Source: Gluconacetobacter aggeris (GTDB lineage Bacteria > Pseudomonadota > Alphaproteobacteria > Acetobacterales > Acetobacteraceae). From it: a stretch of 64,000 nt of DNA. Position 1 is the stretch's first letter; each line of letters opens with the position of its first letter. The stretch spans positions 124,001-188,000 of the forward strand of contig NZ_JABEQD010000002.1 in the NCBI RefSeq assembly GCF_014174395.1, given 5' to 3'. This document shows, piece by piece, positions 8,976 through 17,873 of this stretch. The translations under genes were made by a program, and so were the position numbers. The notes under the pieces are model-generated. The model had not been told where the DNA came from. It made no database searches and saw only the letters and a list, made by a program, of their open reading frames with translations.

Positions 8976-9833
8976 TCAGAGCCCCCAGCGGAAGGCCGGC
9001 ACGCAGGCCACCGGGGCCAGTCCCGCCGAGGAAGCTTCCGCTTCGGCCAATGCCGTGTCGTCGCCAATCATTTCCTGATGAATGCCGCCCAGCACCCAGC
9101 AGCCATCAACCCCTATGGCCCTTGCCCCGCGCATGTCGGTGGCCAGCGCGTCACCGACCGCCAGCACGCGCTCGCGCGGCACGTCGAGCATGCGCAGGAC
9201 AGGGCCATAGACCTCCGGATGCGGCTTGCCGATCCAGCGGACGGCGCAACCCTTCTGCTCATACAGGCTGGCCAGCAAGCCGGCGCAGATCAGCCGCTGG
9301 CCGGCACGGATCACTTCCATATCCGGATTGGCACACACCATCTTCAGTCCGCGTGCGGCACAGGCGTCCAACAGCGGCAGATAGGGGGTGGGGTCGCCCT
9401 CGCCCTGCTCCGGGTTCGGTCCGGTATTCAGAATGAAATCCGCATCGGCCGGGTCTTCGACCCGCTCCAGATCCAGCCCTTCGAACAGATTATAGTCTTT
9501 CGGCGCCCCCAGATGCAGCATCCGGCGCCCCAGACCGGCAAACCAGGGATCGGTACGTTCGGCCAGCAGGCCGCGCGTATATTCGCCGCTGGTCATCACC
9601 CCGTCGTACAGATCGTCCGCCACCCCCATGGCGCGCAGTCCCTCGCGCACCACCGATACCCGCCGTGGCGCGTTGGATAACAGCACGACGCGCCGCCCCG
9701 CCGCGCGCAGCGCCGCCAGACAGTCCCGCGCCCCCGGATAGGGGCTGACACCGTCATGGATGACCCCCCAGAGATCGACGATAAAACCGTCATACTGCGC
9801 GGCCAGCGGCACGATCCCGTCGAGAAAGCGCAT
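8976..9833 (-). CDS. HAD superfamily class IIA hydrolase (TIGR01459 type)
   Basis: 285 residues from the ATG at 9833; a GTG one codon earlier overlaps the pyrD stop, and the genes are coupled. HAD motif I is FIVDLWGVIHDG: the nucleophile D20 is present, but the position of the second Asp (DxD) is W22, unlike standard phosphatases. Motif II is VVLLSNAPR. The last motifs are IGKPHPEVYGPVLRML (Lys) and VLAVGDALATDMRGA (the acidic pair). The C2a cap lies between motifs II and III. The substrate is unknown. The pyrD neighbour hints at nucleotide metabolism, but that is only context. Confidence 0.88.
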   Translation of the reverse strand: MRFLDGIVPLAAQYDGFIVDLWGVIHDGVSPYPGARDCLAALRAAGRRVVLLSNAPRRVSVVREGLRAMGVADDLYDGVMTSGEYTRGLLAERTDPWFAGLGRRMLHLGAPKDYNLFEGLDLERVEDPADADFILNTGPNPEQGEGDPTPYLPLLDACAARGLKMVCANPDMEVIRAGQRLICAGLLASLYEQKGCAVRWIGKPHPEVYGPVLRMLDVPRERVLAVGDALATDMRGARAIGVDGCWVLGGIHQEMIGDDTALAEAEASSAGLAPVACVPAFRWGL

Positions 9834-10906
9834 CACGCGGTCCCCTTCGCGTCGGCCAGCGTCTCGAACCCTTCGGCATTCAGTGCCCGAACCGTCTCAC
9901 GCTTCAGGCGCCGCACGATCCCCGGCCCCTCATAGGCAAAGGCACTATAAAGCTGCACCAGATCGGCCCCGGCACGCACCCGGTCCACGATATCGGCCCC
10001 GGTCTCGATCCCGCCGCAGGCCACCAGCGTCAGTCGTCCGGCGGCAATCTGCGCCACGTCGCGCAGCACCGCCTCGGCCAGGGGACGCAGCGGGCGGCCC
10101 GACAGGCCGCCGGCTTCGCCGGCATGGGGGCTGCGCAACCCGTCGGGCCGCGAGATCGTGGTGTTGGTCACGGTCACACCCTGCGCGCCACCGGCAATCA
10201 CGGCCTCGATCACCGGTCCGATATCGTCGCGGGCCAGATCGGGCGCCAGCTTGACCAGCAGCGGCGGCCGGTCGGGATGGGCCTCGCCGATCGCGTGCAG
10301 GATCGCCTGCAGCCGGTCGGCCTGCTGCAGGTCGCGCAGGCCGGGCGTGTTGGGCGATGACAGGTTCAGTACAATATAGTCCGCATAATGCTTCACGCGC
10401 CCGACCAGACGGGGATAGTCGCGCTCGGGGTCGGCACCATTCTTGTTGATGCCCAGATTGACCCCCACCGGCACCCGCGCGCCGGCGCCATTGCCCTTGG
10501 CGGGAAGCTTGTGCAGCCGCGCCATGCGGACAGCGAACCGGTCGATGCCCTGGTTGTTGAAACCCATGCGGTTGATGATCGCCCGATCTTCCGTCAACCG
10601 GAACAGGCGCGGACGCGGGTTGCCTTCCTGCGGCAGCGGCGTCACCGTTCCGGCCTCGACAAAGCCGAACCCGATCCGCGCCAGAGGCCGGATCACCTGG
10701 GCGTTCTTGTCGAAACCGGCGGCAATGCCGATCGGATTGGGAAAGCGCAGCCCCATCGCCCGTACCGACAACGCCGGATCGTCCTGGCCCGAGCCATTGC
10801 CGCCCCCCAGACCGAGCATGAGGGCATCCAGGGCCAGGCGATGCGCGTCCTCAGGGTCCAGCCGCCGCACCAGCTTCATCAGCATATTCGACATGATATC
10901 CATCAT
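9833..10906 (-). CDS. pyrD: Dihydroorotate dehydrogenase (quinone), class 2
   Basis: 357-residue membrane-associated flavoprotein that oxidises dihydroorotate to orotate in pyrimidine synthesis and passes electrons to ubiquinone. The amphipathic N-terminus ([20 protein letters not shown]) is typical of class 2. FMN and substrate motifs are [17 protein letters not shown] and VNLGINKN. The catalytic Ser is in [12 protein letters not shown]. Other motifs are VKLAPDL, TNTT and the glycine-rich [10 protein letters not shown]. Several Met codons near the start make the exact N-terminus uncertain. It overlaps the HAD gene by a few bases. Confidence 0.96.
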   Translation of the reverse strand: MMDIMSNMLMKLVRRLDPEDAHRLALDALMLGLGGGNGSGQDDPALSVRAMGLRFPNPIGIAAGFDKNAQVIRPLARIGFGFVEAGTVTPLPQEGNPRPRLFRLTEDRAIINRMGFNNQGIDRFAVRMARLHKLPAKGNGAGARVPVGVNLGINKNGADPERDYPRLVGRVKHYADYIVLNLSSPNTPGLRDLQQADRLQAILHAIGEAHPDRPPLLVKLAPDLARDDIGPVIEAVIAGGAQGVTVTNTTISRPDGLRSPHAGEAGGLSGRPLRPLAEAVLRDVAQIAAGRLTLVACGGIETGADIVDRVRAGADLVQLYSAFAYEGPGIVRRLKRETVRALNAEGFETLADAKGTA

Positions 10907-11023
10907 GACCCGATTTTCTGCCGTACATCCCCGGACGTTAAAAGGGCCTCGCGGGAAAAACCCCGCCCGACAGCCCTCGGATCATGACGATGACATCGAA
11001 GCATCAAAGGATGTCTCTCAAAA

Positions 11024-11178
11024 GCCTGACTGGAACTGGGGGCTGGTGAGCGAGAGTGTCGCGCAGCGGCACGCCCGTCGTGTGTTTCCGAGCACCGAAG
11101 CGGAGCGACCTTCAGGTCGTGGGCATCGGAGCACAGGGAACGCGCGTCGGATCGCCACCAGCGCGCATTTACAGTCAG
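11024..11178. repeat. Family-A palindromic repeat element, copy 2 (full length)
   Basis: 155 bp with ends GCCTGACTGGAACTGGGGGC and the complement GCCTGACTGTAAATGCGCGC. The core includes GGTGAGCGAGAGTG, GAGCACCGAAGCGGAGCG, GGTCGTGGGCATCGGAGCAC and GGAACGCGCGTCGGATCGCC. It begins 5 bp after the fumC stop codon (minus strand) and lies between fumC and pyrD. The remaining gap up to pyrD (10907-11023) shows nothing I can assign. Confidence 0.87.
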
Positions 11179-11182
11179 GCTT

Positions 11183-12631
11183 TCAGGCGCCGGCTGTTCC
11201 GTGGCCTACCATATCGATCGGCCGCACCAGGCGATCGAACGTTTCCGCATTCACCAGCCCCGATCGCAAGGCCGCGTCGCGCAGCGACAGATCATGCTCC
11301 ATCGCGTCATGCGCGATCGCCGAGGCCCGGTCATAACCGATGACGGGCGTCAGCGCCGTCACCAGCATCACCGATCCTTCGACATAGCGGCGAATCCGCT
11401 CGAGATTCAGTTGCGTCCCCTCCACCGAGAAGGTGCGGAACGACCGACAGCCATCGGCCAGTATGCGCAGGGAATGCAGCACGTTCGCGATCACGACCGG
11501 ACGCATCACGTTCAGTTCGAATTGCCCCTGACTGCCCGCAAAGGCAACAGCGGCATCGTTGCCCAGAATCTGGGTACAGATCATGACCATGGCCTCGCAC
11601 TGGGTCGGATTGACCTTGCCCGGCATGATCGACGATCCCGGCTCGTTCGCCGGCAGGGACAGTTCCGCCAATCCGCATCGCGGGCCGGAGCCCAGCCAGC
11701 GCATGTCGTTGGCGATCTTCATCAGCACCACGGCACATCCGCGAATGGCGGACGACACCCGCACCATCGCATCCAGCCCGGCGAGGGCCGCGAATTTATT
11801 GGGCGCAGTCACGAACGCAGCACCGGTCAGTTCCGCCAGCCGGGCCGCGATCGCCTTCCCGAAACCCGTCGGCGCGTTCAGCCCGGTTCCCACCGCCGTG
11901 CCGCCAGCCGCCAGTTCCAGCGCGCTTCCACGCGCGGCCTGCACGGCACGCATGGCATCGCGAATCTGATGCGCCCAGCCCGACCATTCCTGACCGACCG
12001 TCAGCGGCACCGCATCCTGCAAATGGGTGCGGCCGATTTTCACGACATCCTGCCATTCGCGCGACCGGGCCTCGATCAGCCCGGCCAGCGCGTCCAGTTC
12101 CGGCAGCAGGCCCCCGTCGATCCCGCGCACCGTCGCCACATGCATGGCGGTGGGAAAAGTATCGTTGCTGGACTGCCCCATATTGACGTCGTCATTGGGG
12201 TGAATCGGCTTCTGGCTGCCCGGCTCGCCACCCAGCAATTGGATCGCACGATTGGCGATCACCTCGTTGACGTTCATGTTTGTCTGCGTACCCGACCCGG
12301 TCTGCCAGACAAACAATGGAAAATGCGCGTCCAGCCGCCCGTCCGCGACCTCGTCCGCTGCCTGCATGATGGCGGCGGCCTTCCAGTCGGGCAGGCGCCC
12401 GGCTTCCTGATTCACCAGCGCCGCCGCCTTCTTCACCAGACCATAGGCCCGGCAGAGTTCCAGCGGCATACGGTCGGTGCCGATCGAAAAATGAATCAGG
12501 CTGCGCTGCGTCTGCGCGCCCCAATAGCGGTCGGCCGGCACCGGCAGCGCGCCCAGCGCGTCATGCTCCTGCCGCTCGCCCTGCGCATTCAGGCCAATCG
12601 GCAGATCGGAATGCAGTCGGTATTCGGACAT
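11183..12631 (-). CDS. fumC: Class II fumarate hydratase
   Basis: 482-residue iron-independent fumarase of the TCA cycle. The superfamily signature GSSIMPGKVNPTQCEA carries the catalytic Ser loop. TGSGTQTNMNVNEV and KIGRTHLQDAVPLT (substrate-binding Thr/His) are also present. The start is set at 12631 because GGAGG lies 8 bases upstream; an ATG 15 bases earlier is in frame but lacks a site. The stop is immediately followed by a family-A repeat. Confidence 0.97.
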   Translation of the reverse strand: MSEYRLHSDLPIGLNAQGERQEHDALGALPVPADRYWGAQTQRSLIHFSIGTDRMPLELCRAYGLVKKAAALVNQEAGRLPDWKAAAIMQAADEVADGRLDAHFPLFVWQTGSGTQTNMNVNEVIANRAIQLLGGEPGSQKPIHPNDDVNMGQSSNDTFPTAMHVATVRGIDGGLLPELDALAGLIEARSREWQDVVKIGRTHLQDAVPLTVGQEWSGWAHQIRDAMRAVQAARGSALELAAGGTAVGTGLNAPTGFGKAIAARLAELTGAAFVTAPNKFAALAGLDAMVRVSSAIRGCAVVLMKIANDMRWLGSGPRCGLAELSLPANEPGSSIMPGKVNPTQCEAMVMICTQILGNDAAVAFAGSQGQFELNVMRPVVIANVLHSLRILADGCRSFRTFSVEGTQLNLERIRRYVEGSVMLVTALTPVIGYDRASAIAHDAMEHDLSLRDAALRSGLVNAETFDRLVRPIDMVGHGTAGA

Positions 12632-12954
12632 GTCGTCATCCTCCATCGCGTCAGATCACGTCGCCACGACCGGCATATCCGGCCAGCCGTCCGCGGCACG
12701 GTGCCACCCCGACCGGTTCACCGTCCACCGAATCCCCATCACCAATTCGGCATGAATCTCAAGCTTCCCGCCTGTCGGAGACTGTTTTGGAACCCATGGG
12801 TCAGTACGCGTCGTTTGCACTGGGCAATGCCCGCCAATCCATCTTCTCCGAACGCTCCCCCGAAATCGCCAGAAAGAAAAAGGGGCGGCACGTCCATGAC
12901 GTGCCGCCCCTTTTCGATCAACGCTCGTTCGCCTGCGGCGCGATGCGCCGGACG
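12632..12954. other. fumC upstream region
   Basis: 323 bp between fumC and the histone-like gene. It holds the terminator at 12874-12914 and presumably the fumC promoter. I see no conserved small gene and could not pick confident promoter boxes. Confidence 0.5.
12874..12914 (-). terminator. Strong terminator of the histone-like gene (possibly bidirectional)
   Basis: A perfect 13-bp stem GGGGCGGCACGTC / GACGTGCCGCCCC with loop CAT (12882-12910). It is flanked by an A-rich run on one side (read as T's on the minus strand) and TTTT on the other. It lies 41 bp after the stop of the minus-strand gene. Confidence 0.9.
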
Positions 12955-13908
12955 TTACTGGCCGCGTGCGGCTGCCAGCCGGGCCAGACGCACCTGCTTG
13001 CGCGCTTCGCGCGCTTCACGCCATGCATCGACCGCCGTACGATCCCCTTTTGCCATGCGGCGGCCAGTTCCACGCTGCGGCGTCGGCACGGCCTTGGCGG
13101 CAACCGCCTTCTTGGCCGGAGCCGGCGCCTTGGCACCCTTGGCCGGAACCTTCCCGGCCTTGGCAACGGTCTTCGCGGCGGGCTTCGACGCGGCCTTCTT
13201 CACGGCAGCCTTCGCCGGAGCCTTGGCCACCGGCTTGGCGACGTCCTTCGGCGCGGCCTTCCGGCCAGCGGACGCCTTGGCCTTCGTGGCGGTCGCCTTC
13301 ACTTCGGGCTTCGGCGCCTCCTTGACCGACTTCGTTGCGGTCTTGCGCGCTTTTTCCGAAGCCGGCTTCGCTTCCACGGCCACGGCGGCACGCGCCTTCG
13401 CACCCCGCTTCGGGGCCGCGACCGGCGCAACGGCAACCGCCGCTTCCTTCCGACGGGCCGGAGCCTTGGCAGGCACCACCGGCGCCACCACGACAGCGGC
13501 CTTGCGCGTCGTGCGGGCCTTGGCAGCCGGCTTCTTGGCCGTCGCGGCAACCGATTTGGCGGGCTTGCGGGGCGACGTCACCGCTTCTTCCGCAACGGGG
13601 CCGACCTTCAGCGCCGTGCGCGGCGTTCCACGACGCCGCGCGGGCGCGGGGGGGACCGGTGCCGCAACGGGCTCGACCGCCACCTTGGCCACCTTGGCAA
13701 CGCGCGTGCGACGCGCCGGCTTTTCCTCGGCCTTGGCCACGACGGGGGCCGGCGCGACGGGAGCCGTTTCAATCTTGGGTGCGGCGGCCTTGGCCTTCCC
13801 GCGGCTGCGCTTCGCAGGCGCTGCCTCGGGCGCCGGCGGCGCGGTCACCACGGTCTCGGCATCCTTGCGGGGCGTCCGGCGCCGGGTGGGTTTCGTCTCA
13901 TCACTCAT
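12955..13908 (-). CDS. Histone-H1-like Lys/Ala/Pro-rich protein
   Basis: 317 residues, almost entirely Ala, Lys, Pro, Val, Arg and Thr, in repeating KAPAK / KAAAK / AKPVAK style units. It resembles bacterial H1-like or AlgP-like C-terminal domains, which are disordered, very basic and DNA- or RNA-binding. The N-terminus MSDETKPTRRRTPRK and the C-terminus (GDRTAVDAWREAREARKQVRLARLAAARGQ region) are less repetitive; the latter could form a single helix. The ATG at 13908 has AAAGG about 11 bases upstream, and a strong terminator follows. A role as a nucleoid-associated protein is inferred from composition only. Confidence 0.8.
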   Translation of the reverse strand: MSDETKPTRRRTPRKDAETVVTAPPAPEAAPAKRSRGKAKAAAPKIETAPVAPAPVVAKAEEKPARRTRVAKVAKVAVEPVAAPVPPAPARRRGTPRTALKVGPVAEEAVTSPRKPAKSVAATAKKPAAKARTTRKAAVVVAPVVPAKAPARRKEAAVAVAPVAAPKRGAKARAAVAVEAKPASEKARKTATKSVKEAPKPEVKATATKAKASAGRKAAPKDVAKPVAKAPAKAAVKKAASKPAAKTVAKAGKVPAKGAKAPAPAKKAVAAKAVPTPQRGTGRRMAKGDRTAVDAWREAREARKQVRLARLAAARGQ

Positions 13909-14668
13909 TATAGGTGCAACCTTTCGTTGTCTCGATGACCGACAGTCCCTCCGGAGCCGGTGCGCCATGGCGGCGTGATCGGAAACCGGAATTCTGAAAG
14001 ACCGTTTTCATTCCCCGCCATCGTCGATGGCCTGCCTGGGTGTCGGGTAAAAATATCTTTCTTCTTCGGCATCATCTCGGCGTTGTGGCCGCCTCTGTCA
14101 AGTCAAAGCATTAACCGAGCCTCGTTTTTTCTTGCGGGACGCCGAAACGCGCCACGCCGAAGCAGAACATGCAACCGGTTGAAATAAATTTTTCCTTTAT
14201 TATTTAAACGATTTTTCAAAAGTAAAAAAATTTCGCAATGCTTCCGTCATATTCGTCGCAACAGTCGATATGCCGGCCTCCGAGGCCGCGAAGGGCGACC
14301 GGATTCCCGCGTCGCACCGACCAGGGACGGGTGAGACGGGAAATCGTCCATGTCGTCTGGCGATTTCCCGCGCCCTCCGACCGGCCACCCGATCCCCGAA
14401 GAACCCGCAAGCCGCGAGATTTCGAAATTCGTCGAACGAACGGGCATAAGTACCATCGCGGGACTCATGGGGCCGGCTATCGCGCGATGTCCCTCTCCGC
14501 GAAGCGACAGCGATCATATCGCCCCCAGATTCCGGGAGAATCGCACCATGGCTGCCAGATAAAAACGATCGGCAGGAAGGCATGTCTCGGGACATGCCCG
14601 CCATGCGGCTGTCGAATGCACGATCGTGACCCGTTCGAAGACGGCATGTCGTGCTCCATCTTTCCCGT
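13909..14668. other. 760-bp gene-free region with an AT-rich tract and hairpins
   Basis: No open frame here has a ribosome site, a recognisable protein or normal codon bias. Structure is present: a long A/T-rich tract (about 14170-14235) that stands out sharply from its surroundings; a 9-bp stem GGGAAATCG / CGATTTCCC with a 14-base loop (14338-14369); and an 8-bp stem GGCATGTC-TCGG-GACATGCC (14579-14598). It could hold the promoter of the histone-like gene, a small RNA, or the remains of a lost gene. I searched by eye for a cobalamin riboswitch and found none. Confidence 0.5.
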
Positions 14669-15202
14669 TCATCCGGCTTTCACGATCATCGGCAGTCCGG
14701 CCACCATGAAGACGACCCGCCGCGCCGCGCATGCCACGGCCTGGTTCAGCCATCCCGCTTCATCCCGAAAGCGCCTGCCCAGCGGCGTCTCCGGCACAAT
14801 ACCCAGCCCCACCTCATTGCTTACCAGAACGGTCGGAGCCGACCGCCGTGCCAACACCCGCAACACCGCGCCCGTCTCGGACGCGATATCGCGTTCCGCC
14901 AGCAGCAGATTGGTCAACCACAGGGTCAGGCAATCCACCAGCACCGGCGCCTGGCCGGCTTCCTCGAGCGCACCCGCAAGGCCCAGAGGCTCTTCGACCG
15001 TCTGCCAGCCGACGGCACGATCCTCCCGATGCCGCTCGATCCGCGCTTGCATTTCCTCGTCCCATACCCGGGCGGTGGCGATATAGATCCAGGGTGCCGG
15101 CGCGGCCATGACCAGTTGCTCGGCATGGCGGCTCTTTCCCGAGCGAACACCACCCAGCACCAGCGTACACTCCGTGCGCGCCTCCGTTTCCACCGATGCC
15201 AT
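14669..15202 (-). CDS. cobU: Adenosylcobinamide kinase / adenosylcobinamide-phosphate guanylyltransferase
   Basis: 177 residues. Bifunctional enzyme that phosphorylates adenosylcobinamide and adds GMP in cobalamin nucleotide-loop assembly. The P-loop is LGGVRSGKSRHAE. Then follow ARVWDEEMQARIERHR, with the guanylylated His in the RIERHR helix, and TVEEPLGL. LVDCLTLWLTNLL and VSNEVGLGIVP complete the family pattern. The ATG at 15202 has AGGAG 9 bases upstream; earlier in-frame starts would run into the divergent cobT. Confidence 0.95.
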   Translation of the reverse strand: MASVETEARTECTLVLGGVRSGKSRHAEQLVMAAPAPWIYIATARVWDEEMQARIERHREDRAVGWQTVEEPLGLAGALEEAGQAPVLVDCLTLWLTNLLLAERDIASETGAVLRVLARRSAPTVLVSNEVGLGIVPETPLGRRFRDEAGWLNQAVACAARRVVFMVAGLPMIVKAG

Positions 15203-15258
15203 CCTGTTCATCTCCTTATGTCTTGCGCCCGGGCGCATAACGCCACACAAGAACCGCC

Positions 15259-16296
15259 ATGCAAGTCCATCCGCAAGCCACCACGATTTTTTCAAGCATG
15301 GCCGGCCTGCACGCCGCATGCGTCGATCTGCCGTCGCCCGACCACGCGGCTTCGCAGGCCATCGCGGCGCGCGAGGCCGTATTGACGAAGCCGGCCGGCA
15401 GCCTGGGCCGCCTGGAAGAGCTCGTTGCGTGGCTGGGTGCGTGGCAGGGGCGTGCGACGCCGAGCCTGGAACGCGTGCGGATCGTGATCTTCGCCGGGAA
15501 TCACGGGGTCGTTCGACAGGGTGTCTCCCCCTGGCCGGCCAGCGTCACCGCCCAGATGATCGGCAATTTTTTCGCCGGCGGGGCCGCGATCAACCAGCTT
15601 GCCCGCATCGCGGACGCCACCCTGACCGTCATACCGATGGCGGATCTGGCACCGACCGAGGATTTCACCACCGCCCCCGCCATGACCATTCCGGCCTTTC
15701 TGGATGCCGTCACGGCCGGTTACGCGGCGGTCGATGCCGATACCGACCTGCTGTGCCTGGGCGAAATGGGAATCGGCAACACGACGGCCGCCGCCGCGCT
15801 GGCGGCGGCGCTGTTCGGCGGCACCGGCCGCGACTGGGCAGGCCGTGGCACCGGACTGGATGCGGACGGGGTGGCGCACAAGGCCGCAATCATCGACATC
15901 GCCCTGGCACATCATGCCGCATGCCGCGACGACCCGCTGGTGGCGGCGCAAACCCTGGGTGGCTATGAGATGGCGGGCATCATGGGCGCGGTGCTGGCGG
16001 CGCGGCATCGGCGCATTCCGGTCCTGCTCGATGGCTTCGTCTGCAGCGCCGCCGCGGCACCGCTCCGGCGGCTGAACCCGACGGGATTGACCCATACCAG
16101 CCTGTCGCACCGCTCGGCCGAGGCCGCCCATCACGCGCTGGCAGGTTTTATGGGCCTGAACCCGCTGCTGGATCTCGGCCTGCGGCTGGGCGAAGCCTCG
16201 GGTGCCGCGCTTGCCGTGCCGCTGCTGCGGGCGGCGCTGGCCTGCCACACCGGCATGGCCAGCTTCGCCGACGCGGGCGTCAGCGAACGGACATGA
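15259..16296 (+). CDS. cobT: Nicotinate-nucleotide-dimethylbenzimidazole phosphoribosyltransferase
   Basis: 345 residues. Makes alpha-ribazole phosphate, the lower-ligand precursor of cobalamin. Family motifs seen: TKPAGSLGRLEELVAWLGAW, FAGNHGVVRQGVSPWPASVT, LGEMGIGNTTAAAAL, and the C-terminal LRLGEASGAALAVP, whose Glu is the catalytic base. It is divergent from cobU across 56 bp and overlaps cobS by 4 bp (ATGA). Confidence 0.96.
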   Translation: MQVHPQATTIFSSMAGLHAACVDLPSPDHAASQAIAAREAVLTKPAGSLGRLEELVAWLGAWQGRATPSLERVRIVIFAGNHGVVRQGVSPWPASVTAQMIGNFFAGGAAINQLARIADATLTVIPMADLAPTEDFTTAPAMTIPAFLDAVTAGYAAVDADTDLLCLGEMGIGNTTAAAALAAALFGGTGRDWAGRGTGLDADGVAHKAAIIDIALAHHAACRDDPLVAAQTLGGYEMAGIMGAVLAARHRRIPVLLDGFVCSAAAAPLRRLNPTGLTHTSLSHRSAEAAHHALAGFMGLNPLLDLGLRLGEASGAALAVPLLRAALACHTGMASFADAGVSERT

Positions 16297-17057
16297 TCTG
16301 GCTGGCCCGGCGCCGTGCCGACCTGGCGGCCGGTATCGGCCTGCTGACGCGGCTGCCCGCAGGCTGGCTGTCCACGGACGCTGCCGGGATGGATCTGGGC
16401 CGTTCGGTATGGACATGGCCGCTGGTGGGCCTGGCCCTGGGGGCCATGGGCGGCCTGGTGCTGGGCGGTCTGGCGTCGGTGGGGCTGGACCGCCATCTGG
16501 CGGCCGCATGGGCGGTGGCACTGCAGATCCTGCTGACCGGCGGCCTGCATGAGGACGGGCTGGCCGACACGGCCGACGGTTTCGGCGGCGGCCGGGACCG
16601 GGAACGGAAGCTGGCGATCATGCGCGACAGCCGGATCGGCAGTTACGGCGCCCTGGCCTTGGGCATGGGCCTGCTGATCCGGGTGACCGCGGCGGCGGCA
16701 GCCCCCCACCCTGCCATCGCGATGACCCTCGCCGGCGGGCTGGGCCGGGCCGCGATGGCCGGCCTGTCCGCGACCATGAAGCCGGCCCGGCAGGACGGGC
16801 TGGCCGCCACGCTGCCCGGCATCCCGCGTCCGGCACTGGCGGCCTGCCTGCTGATCCCCCTGGCGGCCGCGCTGCTGGTGCTGCCGGTCGGCAGGGCACT
16901 TCAATCCTGCGGTGCCGCGGCACTGGCGGCCATCCTGCTCGGGCGCCTGGCGCGACAGCAGATCGGCGGCCTGACGGGCGACGTCCTGGGTGCCACCGCC
17001 ATCGGCGTCGAATGCTGCATCCTGACCCTGCTGAGCATCGCCGCCGCACCGGCCTGA
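16293..17057 (+). CDS. cobS: Adenosylcobinamide-GDP ribazoletransferase (cobalamin synthase)
   Basis: 254-residue polytopic inner-membrane protein that joins GDP-cobinamide to alpha-ribazole (phosphate), the last step of the pathway served by cobU and cobT. The metal-binding signature TGGLHEDGLADTADGFGGG is followed by KLAIMRDSRIGSYGALAL. Several hydrophobic Ala/Leu-rich helices make up the rest. The start ATG overlaps the cobT stop, so the two are co-translated. Confidence 0.96.
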   Translation: MIWLARRRADLAAGIGLLTRLPAGWLSTDAAGMDLGRSVWTWPLVGLALGAMGGLVLGGLASVGLDRHLAAAWAVALQILLTGGLHEDGLADTADGFGGGRDRERKLAIMRDSRIGSYGALALGMGLLIRVTAAAAAPHPAIAMTLAGGLGRAAMAGLSATMKPARQDGLAATLPGIPRPALAACLLIPLAAALLVLPVGRALQSCGAAALAAILLGRLARQQIGGLTGDVLGATAIGVECCILTLLSIAAAPA

Positions 17058-17251
17058 CCGGCAACCAGACGGGCCCATCACATACGCATGATCGCCCTTT
17101 CCCCTGCTTGTGCCGGTATCCGGCCGCACCAGATCCTTCTCAGAGCCTGATTGCCAGATACGCGCCGGTAATGATCCGGCTGGTGTTTCCAGACAGGCTG
17201 CATGGCGCACGCAATCCGCGCGCCAGGATTCTGTTGGAAGGAAAACAGGTC

Positions 17252-17401
17252 ATGGACAATAAACGCCTGGCCGGAATCCCCGGCGAAGATGCCGCGAGCA
17301 AGACCCGGCAGGTCATCGGCGGCGTTATCGTGGTGGCCGTGCTGGTCGCCGCGATCATCGTCAGCATCCTGGTCTCGCCGACGATTATCCCTCCCCACTG
17401 A
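17252..17401 (+). CDS. Small single-pass membrane protein, unknown
   Basis: 49 residues. Hydrophilic N-terminus MDNKRLAGIPGEDAASKTRQ, one long aliphatic transmembrane segment (VIGGVIVVAVLVAAIIVSIL), and a short Pro-rich tail ending PTIIPPH. A purine-rich ribosome site (GGAAGGAAAACAGG) lies just upstream. I do not recognise a family. It stands alone between cobS and the SMR gene. Confidence 0.6.
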   Translation: MDNKRLAGIPGEDAASKTRQVIGGVIVVAVLVAAIIVSILVSPTIIPPH

Positions 17402-17512
17402 AACGGCGGTAAAGGGCCTGGACGGATAACGGCCCCGGCATAGCTTCCCAAACGGGTTCCGGTTCAGGCATGATCCACCGCACCGGAACCCGACCGAGGA
17501 CCCGTGTGACAC

Positions 17513-17845
17513 GTGACGGCCTATCTGTATCTCGCCACGGCCATCGTCGCCGAGGTCTTTGCGACATCGTTCCTGAAATATACGGCCCAGTTCACCCGGC
17601 CCTTGCCCACGCTGCTGACCTTCGGCGGGTACGGGGTAGCGTTCTTCTTCCTGTCGCTGACCCTCCGGGTAATGCCGACAGGCGTTGCCTACGCCATCTG
17701 GTCGGGCGCAGGCATCGTGCTGATCTCCGCCATCAACTGGATCTGGCTGAAACAGCGCCTCGACGCGCCGGCATTGGCCGGCATGGCGCTGATCGTACTG
17801 GGCGTCGCCGTCATCAACCTGTTCTCCCGCACCACCGGGCACTGA
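17513..17845 (+). CDS. Small multidrug resistance (SMR) family efflux protein
   Basis: 110 residues with four transmembrane helices. The essential membrane-embedded E14 is present in AIVAEVFATSFLK. GTGVAYAIWSGAGIVL-type residues (here PTGVAYAIWSGAGIVLIS) and the later WLKQRLDAPALAGM match EmrE/QacE/SugE-like transporters. These work as antiparallel dimers exporting cationic drugs or guanidinium by proton exchange. A GTG start is used, with GAGG about 13 bases away. Whether it is a drug (Qac) or guanidinium (Gdx) type cannot be decided by eye. Confidence 0.93.
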   Translation: MTAYLYLATAIVAEVFATSFLKYTAQFTRPLPTLLTFGGYGVAFFFLSLTLRVMPTGVAYAIWSGAGIVLISAINWIWLKQRLDAPALAGMALIVLGVAVINLFSRTTGH

Positions 17846-17873
17846 CGCGTCCGGCGAGGCCGGCAGGTGCGCG

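Noticed and set aside
11201-13978. A 925-codon plus-strand open frame across fumC and the histone-like gene
   Set aside because: Composition is that of an antisense shadow; it crosses two genuine genes and a strong terminator.
14200-14604. A 134-codon minus-strand frame in the gene-free region
   Set aside because: No ribosome site, no coherent codon bias, no family resemblance; several overlapping frames are equally open.
15203-15258. Cobalamin riboswitch upstream of cobU/cobT
   Set aside because: The divergent gap is only 56 bp and shows no B12-box-like sequence; a full riboswitch needs about 200 bases.
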